Positions 51,139 through 61,620 of a stretch of DNA of 64,000 nt are shown one piece after another (position 1 is the first letter of the stretch; the number at the start of each line of letters is the position of its first letter). The DNA is from Colocasia esculenta. Its lineage: Eukaryota; Streptophyta; Magnoliopsida; Alismatales; Araceae. The notes under the pieces are model-generated. The model was not told the origin of the DNA, did not search any database, and was given only the letters and a program-made list of their open reading frames with translations. The DNA lies in contig CM024755.1 in the NCBI GenBank assembly GCA_014218235.1, positions 82,095,960 through 82,159,959 on the forward strand. The letters run 5' to 3'. Made by a program: the position numbers and the translations under genes.

Positions 51139-51465
51139 CTATGTGGTCTTCTGCGGGCAGCTATGGCAAAGTGTAACTGGAAGCTTGGCTCCTCCGGTGA
51201 CTGTGCAGCGCGTTGAGAGGAGGCCGACGTTGTATCCCAGGGAGAGGTGAGTGCAGAGGGGGAGGAAGCTAAGGTGCTGACCGTTGGTGTTGTGATGGAG
51301 TAAGAGCTGCTGTTGATGTGTGTGAGGACCGCCAAAGACCGGGAGGCTGGGTGGTGCGCAAGGTGAGGTCCCCCCGTCGGCTGCTGCCAGCTGCGACTGC
51401 CACGATAAAAATCCTTCCTCCTCCCCAGATGGAACCGAGGCGGGATCCTCATCATCAGATGGCAT
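51139..51465 (-). CDS. Unassigned small ORF, possibly a host gene exon
   Basis: The ATG at 51465 gives MPSDDEDPASVPSGEEEG, an acidic start, then Ser/Gln/His-rich sequence, 108 residues in all. It does not resemble any transposon protein in the window. CACTA inserted 87 bp upstream of this start; the same frame extends upstream into CACTA sequence by chance. No domain is recognised. It could equally be a chance frame. Confidence 0.3.
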   Translation of the reverse strand: MPSDDEDPASVPSGEEEGFLSWQSQLAAADGGTSPCAPPSLPVFGGPHTHQQQLLLHHNTNGQHLSFLPLCTHLSLGYNVGLLSTRCTVTGGAKLPVTLCHSCPQKTT

Positions 51466-51552
51466 GCATGGCCTCCTAAAGAGACGGGGACGTGGGCAGT
51501 TTAAGTGGGAGAGGCTTGCGCGGGTCTCACAGCGACCCGGACGCCGAAGGAG

Positions 51553-51575
51553 CACTAGTACAAAACATAGCATAG
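51553..51575 (+). repeat. Left terminal inverted repeat of CACTA element
   Basis: CACTAGTACAAAACATAGC pairs imperfectly with the right end (60481-60501). Confidence 0.92.
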
Positions 51576-51584
51576 CCGACCAAG

Positions 51585-51690
51585 ACATCAAAACAGTCGG
51601 CGGTTTCAGAGAAAGGTCGACTGTTTTGACCGTCGATGGCATACTTTTTTTTTTTTACAAAATATCCGACGGTGTTGGGATTTACACAGT
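51585..51690. repeat. Left subterminal repeats of CACTA element
   Basis: Direct and inverted copies of the CCGACTGTTTT/AAAACAGTCGG type occur, for example 51592-51606, 51620-51637 and 51665-51690. In En/Spm such motifs bind TNPA. Confidence 0.85.
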
Positions 51691-51699
51691 CGGCGTATG

Positions 51700-53458
51700 G
51701 TCTCCCTCCCCGCCAAAATTTTTGTTCCTGTAGACGCGGCGCCAAAACCAATTTTCCCCCTTTCTCCATCTCTCTCTCGTTCTCTCCAGCCCGCTTTCCC
51801 CCCCTTTCTCCATCTCTCTCTCGTTCTCTCCAGCCCGCTTTCGTCTCTCTCGTTCTCTCCAGCCCGCTTTCCCCCCTTTCTCCATCTCTCTCCCTCATTC
51901 TCTGAACCCCTCCACTCGCCGACGACGCCGTCCTCTTCCACTCGCGGACGCCGACGCCGATGCCGACGCCGACACCGCCGTGCCCTGCTTTTGCACTCGC
52001 CCGACGCCCTAACACCAGCAAACGCCGCCGCCGCCACGCCATTCGCTGCCGCTCTCTTCCGCCCGACGCCGTTGCGCCCTCCCCGACGCCGCTGCGCCCT
52101 CCCACCAGCAAATGCCGCCGCCGCAGCGCCATTCACTGTCGCTCCCTTCCACTCACCGCCGCCGTGCTCTGCTACCCGTAGACGCCCTGCTGTCGCCGCA
52201 GAGCCCTTTGCCGTCGTGCTCTTCCACTCGCCCCACGCCTCTGGGCCCCTCCCTTCCACTCGCAGCGGCCGGCGACACAACCATTCAGGTATTCTTTCTT
52301 TATCTGTTTGGCTTCGATGACGACATCTCCTTCCTAAACTCCTGCGCTCACAAGGCCTCCAACCCGGAGGCACCCCCTTCCCTCCCCCGGTGGTGACGGG
52401 TAGAAGACGGCTAATTGAATGGGTAGAAATTTATGGGTACTGCATGTTGGAACAACTGGGCTGTGGTATCTGTCGTACCCGTGTCTCTCCTCTGGCCTCT
52501 TTTTATTGTGTTGAACCAGAGATGATGGCCCCTATATATCCTTCCTGGCGTCCTCTGGGTCCCCAGAATCAGTTTTTCAATTTACACAGGATGACCAATA
52601 TTTAAACATTAAATGATCAGTTGTTTGCAAATAATATACGGACTAGATGGATGGACCTACAGTCTCTTCTACTCATCTATTTTGGAATGTGCTTTGGGAT
52701 GCCTAAGCTTCAAGCTCATATTCCCCCCAACCAGCTCCTTTTTCTGTGGAAGGTCCTGAACAATGTCCTGCCAACTATGACCAGATTGGCTAGGTTCTCG
52801 CCAAAAATTAATCCCTTCTGCCCCATCTCTCTAGATCAAGTGGAAACTATTGATCACTTATTTTTCTAATTAATGGTCGGTGGCCAGGGTTGTATGGTTT
52901 GCTAACTGCCTCAATTTCAGAACTGAAAACATTTCTATGAACTAGGCAGACAAGTTATAGTTCTCTGGTCAAATCCTCCTTATACCAAGGACAAGCAGGA
53001 TTATTTGAGTTTGAAGAATGTGGTAGCAGTATATGGAACATTATATAGAAGGCCTGATCATTTAGTGTTCAAATATTTGCCTATGTCCATTGCTCTCTGT
53101 TCTCTCTACCTCTCTCATGTTTGGACCCGGAATAAGTTTTTCAATCTAAAGATTTTGTCAATTTCGGCACGGTTGCCATTGCTCTTCATGATTCAGGCAC
53201 TTTTATGTTGTTGTTTTCATTGTCTCTGTTCCTCTTTCTATTTTAGACCCACTCGATCTTCTTATACACAGTTGCAAACCAGGGAAGAGAACCCAGGAGC
53301 CAGGTGGGTCTGTTCACAAAGCATTGCCCAGAGAGCTCTATGTGAATGATCTGGGAAGAACATTTATTACTTTAATATTTGCATATTATCATATTGATGT
53401 TTTTATTTTTTATCAGATGTTTTATATTATATTAATTCATTTTTTATTATTTTTAAAG
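51700..53458 (+). other. 5' non-coding region of CACTA with GC-rich repeats
   Basis: A pyrimidine-rich CTCTCTCTCGTTCTCTCCAG repeat lies at 51765-51860, then a GC-rich CGCCGCCG-type low-complexity stretch (51900-52280). A LINE-derived fragment follows at about 52621-52960. Long open frames in the GC-rich part are compositional. The promoter position is not evident. Confidence 0.6.
52621..52960 (+). pseudogene. LINE zf-RVT fragment captured inside the CACTA element
   Basis: The frame holds QLLFLWKVLNNVLPTMTRLARF, NPFCPISLDQVETIDHLFF and, in a shifted frame, VARVVWFANCLNF. This is the order and spacing of the plant LINE zf-RVT domain (W/LW-K-L ... CP.C ... ET..HLF..C ... VW). One stop and one frame change are present. 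It is unlike the LINE at 42329 in sequence and has no adjacent RT or poly(A). Confidence 0.78.
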
Positions 53459-55967
53459 ATGGAGTCTAATTATCTTGCTGATAAGAGTTGGATGTATAAG
53501 TATAAGAACAAGCATGATCAAGTGAACCCACATTTTTTGTCTGGAGTTGAATGTTTCATGCAATTTGCAACAAGAGATATGGATGATAATGAAAGCTTAG
53601 AGATGAAATGCCCATGCATGAAGTGTGAAAATAAATTTTACCACGATAAAGAAACTGTTCATTTCCATATTGTTCGAGAAGGATTTACCCAGGGATATAC
53701 TACATGGCACTTTCATGGAGCGTCTCGTAAGAGGTCTCGAGAGGAGGTTAATCCAGTCAGTGGCTCAGCAGATGACATGGTTGGAATGTTGAATGATATT
53801 TTTATAAGACAGTCTGTTAATGACAATGCAGAAAGACAAGAACAAAATGAAGAGGTAGACAAATTCAATCAGTTTATGGAGGAAGCTAGGAAACCTCTTT
53901 ATCCAGGTTGTACTAGATATTCCAAGCTTTCTTTCATAGTGCGTTTGTTTCAGTTGAAATGTCTGCACAAATGGAGCAACAAGTCTTTTTCTGCTATGCT
54001 TGCATTGTTTAAAGATGCATTACCTGATGGTAATACACTTCCTAATAGTTGGTATGAATCTAAAAAGATGATGTCTGAGTTGGGTTTGAGTTGCAAAAAA
54101 ATACATGCATGTCCAAATGATTGTGTACTATTTCAAAATGAGTATGAGAATCTCAACCAATGCCCCAAGTGCAATGCTTCAAGATGGAAGGAGAGAGCAA
54201 GCAAAACAAGAAGAACGAATAATGTGCCGGTGAAAGTTCTTCGTCACTTTCCATTAATACCAAGGCTTCAAAGGTTGTTCATGTGTGATAAAACTGCAGA
54301 TTTGATGACATGGCATTATACAGCTCTAAGAGATGAAGATGGAAAAATGAGTCATCCTAGAGACTCTATTGCTTGGAAAGACTTTGATCTTAAGCATCCA
54401 ACCTTTAGCAGAGATCCACGTAATATTAGACTTGGACTTGCTAGTGATGGTTTCAGTCCATTTAAAATAGCAGCAGGTAGTAGTCGAAGTACATGGCCTG
54501 TTATCATAATTGTTTATAACTTACCTCCATGGTTGGCTATGAAACAATCATATTTCATGATGCCTCTTCTTATTGATGGTCCAAGGTCACCTGGTAATGA
54601 CATTGATATATATCTTCAACCTTTGATTGATGAGTTGAAAATCTTGTGGGAACATGGCGTAGAGACATATGATGCAAGCAGAAAAGAACTTTTCTATATG
54701 CATGCTGCTGTCTTGTGGACTATAAATGACTTTCCTGCATATGGTATGTTGTCAGGATGGAGCACCAAAGGATATATGGCATGTCCTGTTTGTCATGTTT
54801 ACCATGGATCTATACATCTTCCTTTTAGTCGTAAATGTGTTTATATGAGGCATCGTCATTTTTTGCCACCTGACCATCCATGGAGAAATGATATCCAGAC
54901 ATTCAATGGGAAAGTTGAACATGAGTTGGCCCCCAGTCCTTTATATGGAGAGGATGTGTTGAGGAGTTGGGAAGGTTACAATAATGTCATATTTGGAAAG
55001 ATTCCTAAGGATGCACATCAATCTAATAGGAATCAAGCAGAACAATTGCCAGTTGGTTGGAAAAAATTGAGTATCTTTTTTGAGCTCCCATATTGGAAAA
55101 CTTTACTAGTGAGGCACAATCTAGATGTCATGCATGTTGAAAAAAATGTGTGTGACAAGATTTTGCATACAATTCTAGAAAAGGATGGAAAGAGTAAAGA
55201 TAACATCAAAGCACGTCTTGACATGCAAAAGTTGAAAATAAGAAAGTCTTTACACCCAAGACCTTCTAAGAAGCATGTTGGAAAATTTATATTGCCTCAT
55301 GCCTCATACAATATGAGTAATGCAGAGAAAGTAAGATTCTTACAAGTGCTAAAAAATTTGAAACTACCACATGGGTTTTCCTCAAATATTTCTCAGCAAG
55401 TGCGAGTTCAAGAACGGAAAATTGTGGGAATGAAGAGTCATGATTGTCATGTTCTAATGCAGCAACTCCTTCCATTGGCTATGAGAACAACACTTTCAAA
55501 ATCGGTGGCTCTTGTTTTGAATGAGTATTGCATTTTTTTTAGGCAGTTGTGTGCTAAAGTTATTGATGTTAAGACACTGGAGAAACTTGAAAAATCAATC
55601 CCTGAAATTCTGTGTAAGTTGGAGAGGATCTTTCCTCCTGCATTTTTCGATGTCATGCATTTGACTATCCATCTTGCAACAGAGGCTAAACTTGCTGGAC
55701 CGGTTCAATATCGATGGATGTATCCAATAGAGAGATATTTACTTACACTTAAGAATTACATACGGAATAGAAGTCGGCCTGAGGGTTCCATTGTTGAAGG
55801 ATATCTTATGGAAGAAGCAACAACTTTTTGTGCACGTTACTTGAATGATGTAGAGACCAAATTGAGTCAAATCAAATATAAGTCAATGTCAAATTTCATG
55901 CAAAATGAAAGTGTCTCAATTCCCACTACTATCTCTCAAAATAGAAGTACTTTGGATCCTGTTCCAG
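53459..55967 (+). CDS. CACTA TNPD-type transposase, first long coding exon
   Basis: From the ATG at 53459, 836 codons are open. The N-terminus has a transposase-associated zinc domain (KSWMYKYKNK, CPCMKCENKFYHDKETVHFHIVREGF). A Transposase_21 domain follows (WYESKKMMSELGLSCKKIHACPNDC, YDASRKELFYMHAAVLWTINDFPAYGMLSGW, ACPVC). Next is a DUF4218-type region (DVMHVEKNVCDKILHTIL, LPLAMRTTLSKSV, FFDVMHLTIHLATEAKLAGPVQYRWMYPIERYL, EGYLMEEATTFCARYL). TNPD-type proteins cut and join the element ends. The usual DUF4216 tail is absent. An upstream in-frame ATG at 53324 would add a hydrophobic stretch and is less likely. A donor GTAACG follows at 55968. Confidence 0.9.
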
Positions 55968-56050
55968 GTAACGTATGTTATCTTGTGTGTTTATTCACCT
56001 GCTTTATAAGTATAAGTTTTCTTTTAGATGCTCTAACCAAATATCTACAG

Positions 56051-58117
56051 GCATGGCCCCTCAAACTAGGTCTAAGAGAGTGACAAATGTCATTCATAAT
56101 GATACAACCTTAATACCTGCTACTGTTCGCCAAAAAGGGCATGCTCCAAGTCCTCCTGTTGGTTAGTTTTGTTTCTTTTTGTTCTGTATATAAATATTGA
56201 GAATTGTCTGTAAATGTAAATTATGATGCTCTTATTTTTCACATGCTTCAGTCAAGAAGAGATGTGTACCAAATCAAAAGAGTGCACCTAGAGTTGAAAT
56301 TTCTTTTGATAATGAAGTTGAAAATCTAGATCCTCTTAATAATGGAGCAGACGTCATCTCCCAAAACAGAAGTACTTTGGGTCCTCTTCCAGGTAACTAA
56401 TATTATCTTGGTTGTTTGTTATGGATATACAAGTAGATATGGTTTTCTAAGGATACTTCTCTTACTTTTAGATGCTCTAACCAAATATCACACAGGCATT
56501 CTCCCTCAAATTGGAAATCTAGATCCTCTTGATAATGGAGCAGACGTCATCTCCCAAACCAGAAGTACTTCGGGTCCTCTTCCAAGTAACTAATATTATC
56601 TTGGTTGTTTTTTATGGATATACAAGTAGATATGGTTTTCTAAGGATACTTCTCTTACTTTTAGATGCTCTAACCAAATATCACACATGCATTCTCCCTC
56701 AAATTGGAAATCTAGATCCTCTTGATAATGGAGCATATGAGGATGAATTTCCTCCATATGTTGGAGTAGATGAGAGATGTTTTGAAGATATACATGAAAG
56801 CAATTCTAGCAATGTACAAGCAACATCTATTTCTAAAGCGAGGAAGACAAGAGGGCCAACTCAAAAGACAGCATTTCAACCCCCTCAAGGAATGAAGTGG
56901 ACATGCATGTTTATTCGAGGCCAACCAGTTGGAGAACCATCATCAAAACTTGCTGGAACACTTGGATTATATGCACGAAATGAGGCTTATTTCTGTCCGT
57001 ACAAAAAGTGGAAGCAACAATCCATGCAAAGTTTTAATGATGTCATGAAGGAAATAATGGTATGTTAATTAAATTCTAATTTCATGTTTATGTATATCTC
57101 TATATATTTGTGTATGTTTGTTGATGATTTAATTATAACAGGTACACTTTGACTTTGTAAATCAAGAGGGGATGCCTGCAAATATGGAAGATGTCAATCA
57201 ATTTTGCTACAGGTCATTACAGATTAAACTAAAAGAATGGCGATGTGAGTTGAAGAAAAAAGGATATATGAAGGGAAAGAATGATGAATTATCTGTAGAA
57301 CCACCTGAGCAAAGGTTAACTCAAGCAACTTGGGATTGTCTTGTGCAATACTGGGGAACCGATGAGAAAATTCGAGAATTTGAAAAAATCAAAAGAATCG
57401 TGCACAAGAACAAGCAACTCATACTCTTGGTGCAAAATCCATTGCACGTCACAATCAAGAACAAGTATGTTATGATTTTACAACTTTGATTTTTTTTCCA
57501 TAAATTCTTTACTAACTTTGATGCAGCGGGAGAAATTGGGAGATAGTTACACAACGCTTGGTGCATACATTAAGGCTCATCAAACGAAAGGCGGAGATTA
57601 TCCCAATGAGCACACTAGATCTATATGTGTATGTACATATAAACTTATACTTGCAGAGTAGATGTTCATTTTACTTATATCCATAATTTTACTTGTATTG
57701 TAGGAGAAAGTTATAGAAGCATGTCAAGAGAAAGATCTCATGTCTAGTTCAGAGCCAACAATACTATCTCCTATACTAGATGCTGTTTGTAATGGACACC
57801 ATGGTGGATTTGAGAGAGGTTGCGGCTTAGGATGGTCTAGAATGTCACGTTGGGGTGATTCTGGAAACCAAGCATCAAATTACAATATCAAACAACTTAC
57901 CGTTGAGTTACAAAATGCAAAAGCTGAAATAGAAGCTATGCATGCTCGAGATAAGGAGAGAGAGGAGGCTATGAAAGCTAGAGAGAAGGAGAGAGAGGAG
58001 GCTATGAAAGCTAGAGAGGCAGAGAGGGAGGAGGCAATGCAAGCTAGAGAAAGGGAGATGCAAGCAAGGATGGAACGCATGGAAGCTATGCTAACTATGC
58101 GTTTTTCTGAAAGCTGA
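56051..58117 (+). CDS. CACTA Ptta/En/Spm-type C-terminal region, exons 2-8
   Basis: Proposed exons: 56051-56161, 56252-56392, 56496-56585 (or from 56472), 56665-57059, 57142-57464, 57527-57628 and 57704-58117. All have GT...AG borders and keep one phase with the transposase exon. The first reads MAPQTRSKRV. Exon 5 has FPPYVGVDERCF and the Arg/Lys segment. Exons 5-6 carry FCPYKKWKQQSMQSFNDVMKEI, VNQEGMPANMEDV and WDCLVQYWGTDEK of the plant transposase (Ptta/En/Spm) family. The last exon is a charged coiled coil with repeated REEAMKARE units. In exon 6 the conserved HTLGAKSIARH block is in the next frame, so one A seems missing in the A run at about 57382-57387. Confidence 0.8.
56328..56740 (+). 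repeat. 193-bp tandem exon-intron duplication in the CACTA gene
   Basis: AGATCCTCTT marks unit starts at 56328, 56521 and 56714, exactly 193 bp apart; the third is partial. Each full unit contains an exon piece with donor, an intron and acceptors. A diverged relative of the exon-end/intron part lies at 55944-56070. The third acceptor at CACACAG has become CACACAT. Confidence 0.93.
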
Positions 58118-59600
58118 GTAAGTCTATTTATGTTATGTTAGAGTTTATGATTTTATTATTTATTAAAGTTTATTTTTTTTTATAGGTTGTTGATTCGACA
58201 TGGCATCAGTTTTTGCTGTGGAATATTTTGCAAACTTTTAACTTCTTTTTGTGAAATTGGGAGATATTGGATTCTTCTGCATGCAACCTTTCAGAATTTT
58301 TTTGCAAACTTATTGCCCTCATTGTATTTTGCAAGTATTATTATGCAAGAAAGGTACTTCTGTTAGTTTTTGGCATATCCTTATAGATTGTTAGAAATAT
58401 TCAATCATTCATTCACGTTAGATTGGTGGATGAGCCTGATTTTTGAGGTCCCTGCTGCAGTGGCAGGGCATTGATTATATTGATTTAACAGCATAATTAT
58501 CTTTTATCCTTTCATTTTCTCCTACTGCTTTTGCTGATCAAAGGCTCGATGGTGTTCTTCTTTCCGGGGGTATGTTGTCCTCTCATTGTATTTTAATACT
58601 TCTGTTGGTTTTTTTTATAGATACTGACAAAGTTCCATCCAGGATTGGTATTGTACGCATGTATGCATTTCTTGGGGGGTTAGGTTGCAGGTGGATATGG
58701 TATGATTGCAGGCGCATGTGTGGGGGATGTAGCGGTTACAGGGGAAGGAGGTGAGAAAGACATGATTTCTATTGGTTGTGTCCATCATAGGGAAGGAATC
58801 GTTCCTGGTATTGTGTGCATGCTAGCTAGTCTGACTGTTTTCCTTTCCTGGAATTATATAATTGATAGCCAAGTTCTGCTCAAATTTGTTTCATTCACCA
58901 AATCGTTGGCCACTTTTGAAACTGTTGAGTAAAGAAGAATGTGATATAATAGGAGGGGGCAAAGTATATTATTTTGAGACAACAGAGCTTGTCAGATGGA
59001 TGCAAATTCTTCATGTGGAATTCATACTGATGGATGGTGCTTTTTATATGTGGGTTCTATGTTGCTCTTGGGACAATTGTTAATGTTGGGACCTCTCTTG
59101 ACTACATTTTTCTTTGAAGTATTCTTATAGGACATATTTGGATTTTCTTATGGTCTTATCTTCTGTTGTTCACATATCTGATCTTCGATGTGGTTGTTGC
59201 ACATGCATCATTTCAGGACTTGGAATCCTTATGGGGGACTAGGAATCCTTATGGCTCCACATTAGTTTTTTTTTTGTGGTTTGTGGAGACTCCCAGACTG
59301 TTTTTTATGCCCAAAAAAATTGATAGGAAGGATAGAGCAGAGGAGGCAGCAAGTGCCATCTTTTCTCCAGTTGAACTCTTGTTGATGAAAGGAAGAGGAA
59401 GCATGCCCGCTTTGTACAGGGAGACTACTAAATTCACTTTTGCAAACTCCATAGCTTGGAAATGGGTGACAGTGAAGGTAGCGTCAGTTTCACATTTTTG
59501 TATGAATAGTTATGTAGCAAAACATTTTATTATGATGGACCTCTTTTATGTATTGTAGTAATTGTACGAGGAAGATTTGGACAAACTGTTGTCTGAAGCC
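58118..59600 (+). other. 3' region of CACTA with possible captured sequence
   Basis: The sequence after the coding exons has AT-rich and gene-like parts. A 130-residue frame (59166-59558) includes MPKKIDRKDRAEEAASAIF and KGRGSMPALYRETTKFTFAN. It does not resemble CACTA proteins, so capture of host sequence is possible but no donor is recognised. GT...AG candidates are present around 59470-59560. Confidence 0.35.
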
Positions 59601-60250
59601 TTCACACCTGTTTGACGAGGTAGAAATTAACATCATCTTGGTTTAACATACTATTAATTTATGAAAGACAAAGTATATATATATATATACATGATATTTA
59701 AATAAGTTGTATATACAATGGTCCTTCTCAATAACATGATTTGTACTTTAACACTATTGGTCTGATCTTTTTCAGAATATGATCGGAGTCCTACTTGAAG
59801 GGGACAGTACTGTACGTGGGTTTGCTCCAACACCCTGCTGGCAGTTGGCCATTGACAAGAAGACCGGCTACTGCCTTAGATATTTAATGGACTTCCTGTG
59901 TACATTTCAAAGAAAGATGTAATCTTGTGATTGGCACTTGAATGTATATTTCGACAGGGCTTGTACACCCCGTGTCCTTATTATTGGCACTTGAATGTGG
60001 ATTTTGTGTTGAAAGGATTAATGTTTTTGAATATAATTGTATTTTTTTTTTTCCAAATGTTATACATGTGATTGTGAAATAAAAGATTGTGGATGTTTAT
60101 ACTTTTAAGACTAGTGAAACATATGAATGTATATTTAATAGGTGACAAATGGCAATATATTATTAGTAAAAAATAAAAAATAGTTTTAAAGAACAGTCAG
60201 ACAATTTTCCTATTGTCCAATGTTAATATATTAATAATAAAAAATATTTA
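59601..60250. other. AT-rich non-coding 3' part of CACTA
   Basis: I see no gene here. It contains a (TA)n run near 59675-59690 and poly(A)-signal-like AATAAA variants. It leads into the right subterminal repeats. Confidence 0.5.
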
Positions 60251-60264
60251 AAAAAATTGAAACA

Positions 60265-60480
60265 TTTCCGACTGTTCTTATACCGTCGACAATTTTATGA
60301 AAAAATTGAGGAACTGCCGACTATTCCAATATGCCGACTGTTTACGAACAGTCGTCTAATAAATGGCCGACCCTAGAACCGCCGACTGCAAAAAGACGAC
60401 TGTTCAACGGTCGTCATACGTTAAGCCGACTGTATACAGTCTGACTTTTACAAAACCGCCGACTGTTTTAACAGTCGGCG
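60265..60480. repeat. Right subterminal repeats of CACTA element
   Basis: At least eight CCGACTGTT or AACAGTCGG-type motifs occur in both orientations, including an inverted pair at about 60459-60480 (CCGCCGACTGTTTTAACAGT, then CGGCGG). Confidence 0.9.
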
Positions 60481-60501
60481 GTAACCCATGTTCTACCAGT
60501 G
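60481..60501 (-). repeat. Right terminal inverted repeat of CACTA element
   Basis: Read inward on the minus strand, CACTGGTAGAACATGGGTTAC matches CACTAGTACAAAACATAG at most positions. GAG follows on the plus strand. Confidence 0.9.
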
Positions 60502-60504
60502 GAG

Positions 60505-61620
60505 AATGGTGGGCGTTCTGGGCGTGAGTGCGTGAAATGAGGGAGGAGATAACGACGAGGGATTTGTGCATGGGAGGTGGACCCGGTCTTAAGGATTTTG
60601 TTGCAGGCATTGGTGTGCATGGTGTGGTGAGGGTACGTGGGAGATGGAGGCTGCTTGCATGGGATAGGTGGCGGAAATGGCTTCTGCGTGGAGGTGTGCC
60701 ATGTGCTTGTGTGGGAGTTGAACGAGGATGGGCTTGGGTTTGTTTGTTGGTTTAATTTGTTTAGATTTTAATTGGGGTTGCGTTGGTCTATTTTATAAGG
60801 TATGGTGTTGGATTTAAATATGTTTGGTTTGCATGGGAATGGGTTACGTGTTGGCTTTTGTTATGGTGGTGTTGGGTGTTTTTAATAGTTTGAATTGTAT
60901 ATGGATTTTAATGGGTTTAAGTATGGCTGGGTATGTTTTTAATGTGTTGGATTTATATATGTGGGTATGATTGGGTAGGTTACGTGGGTATTCTAATTTA
61001 TTTATTATTAATTTTTTTTTATGAATTAGATTATAGATTATAATTACTGCATTTTTATTAATTAATTAATTAATTTTAGGTGGACCTGATTTGGATGGAC
61101 TGGGGTTAACGTGGCCTACATGCATGAGGTGGCCATGCATGATGGTTGGGATTAAATTACGTAGGTTTTAATTGGGTTGATTTGTTAATGGATTTTAAAT
61201 GGTATAAGTGTGGTGGGTTACGCAAGTTTAGTTTGTGTGTGTGGTTTGTTAGTTTTTTTTTTAATTTATTTTTATTTCATGTGGATTTTTACGGGTTATG
61301 TGATTTTTATTTATTGGGTTAAGGGTTGAAGTGGATATTACGGGTTGGTTTGTTTATGTGGATTTGATTTTTAGTTATTTTAGTTGTTTAGTTTAAATCA
61401 GAATAGGTTTTATGTGGATTTTATGGAACTTAGCTATGAGTTTTATTATTTAGTTCATTTTTTTTAGATTTTAAGTGGGGTTCTAGTTGATGGGTATGGT
61501 TGGTTTATTTATTGAGTTTTATGGGTTTTATGTGTGAGATATATTTTAATTGTTGTTTTCATGGATTTAAATTGTTGTGTTATTTAATTATTTAATATCC
61601 ATTATGGGTTTGGTTAAGGT
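60505..61620. other. G/T-rich low-complexity flank right of CACTA
   Basis: Degenerate GGGTTT, TTTTAATGGG and TACGTGGGT-like words recur without fixed period. There is no coding frame of interest. The first 100 bp continue the sequence left of CACTA, as shown by the target duplication. Confidence 0.5.

Larger units (their letters stand above)
51553..60501 (+). mobile_element. CACTA (En/Spm) DNA transposon, complete
   Basis: The left end is CACTAGTACAAAACATAG and the right end, read inward, is CACTGGTAGAACATGGG. The 3-bp duplication GAG is present at 51550-51552 and 60502-60504. Subterminal CCGACTGTT repeats occur on both sides. It encodes a TNPD-type transposase and a Ptta-type C-terminal region on the plus strand. 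At 8.95 kb it is a full-length size for an autonomous CACTA, though one base appears missing from an exon. Confidence 0.95.

Noticed and set aside
51606..52373. Long open frames on both strands in the GC-rich CACTA 5' region (up to 255 residues)
   Set aside because: They come from CGCCGCCG-type and CTCTCT-type low complexity, overlap each other on opposite strands, and show no domain.
60780..61620. Telomere-like or satellite repeat suggested by many GGGTTT words
   Set aside because: No fixed period or TTTAGGG array is present; it is only G/T-rich low complexity.
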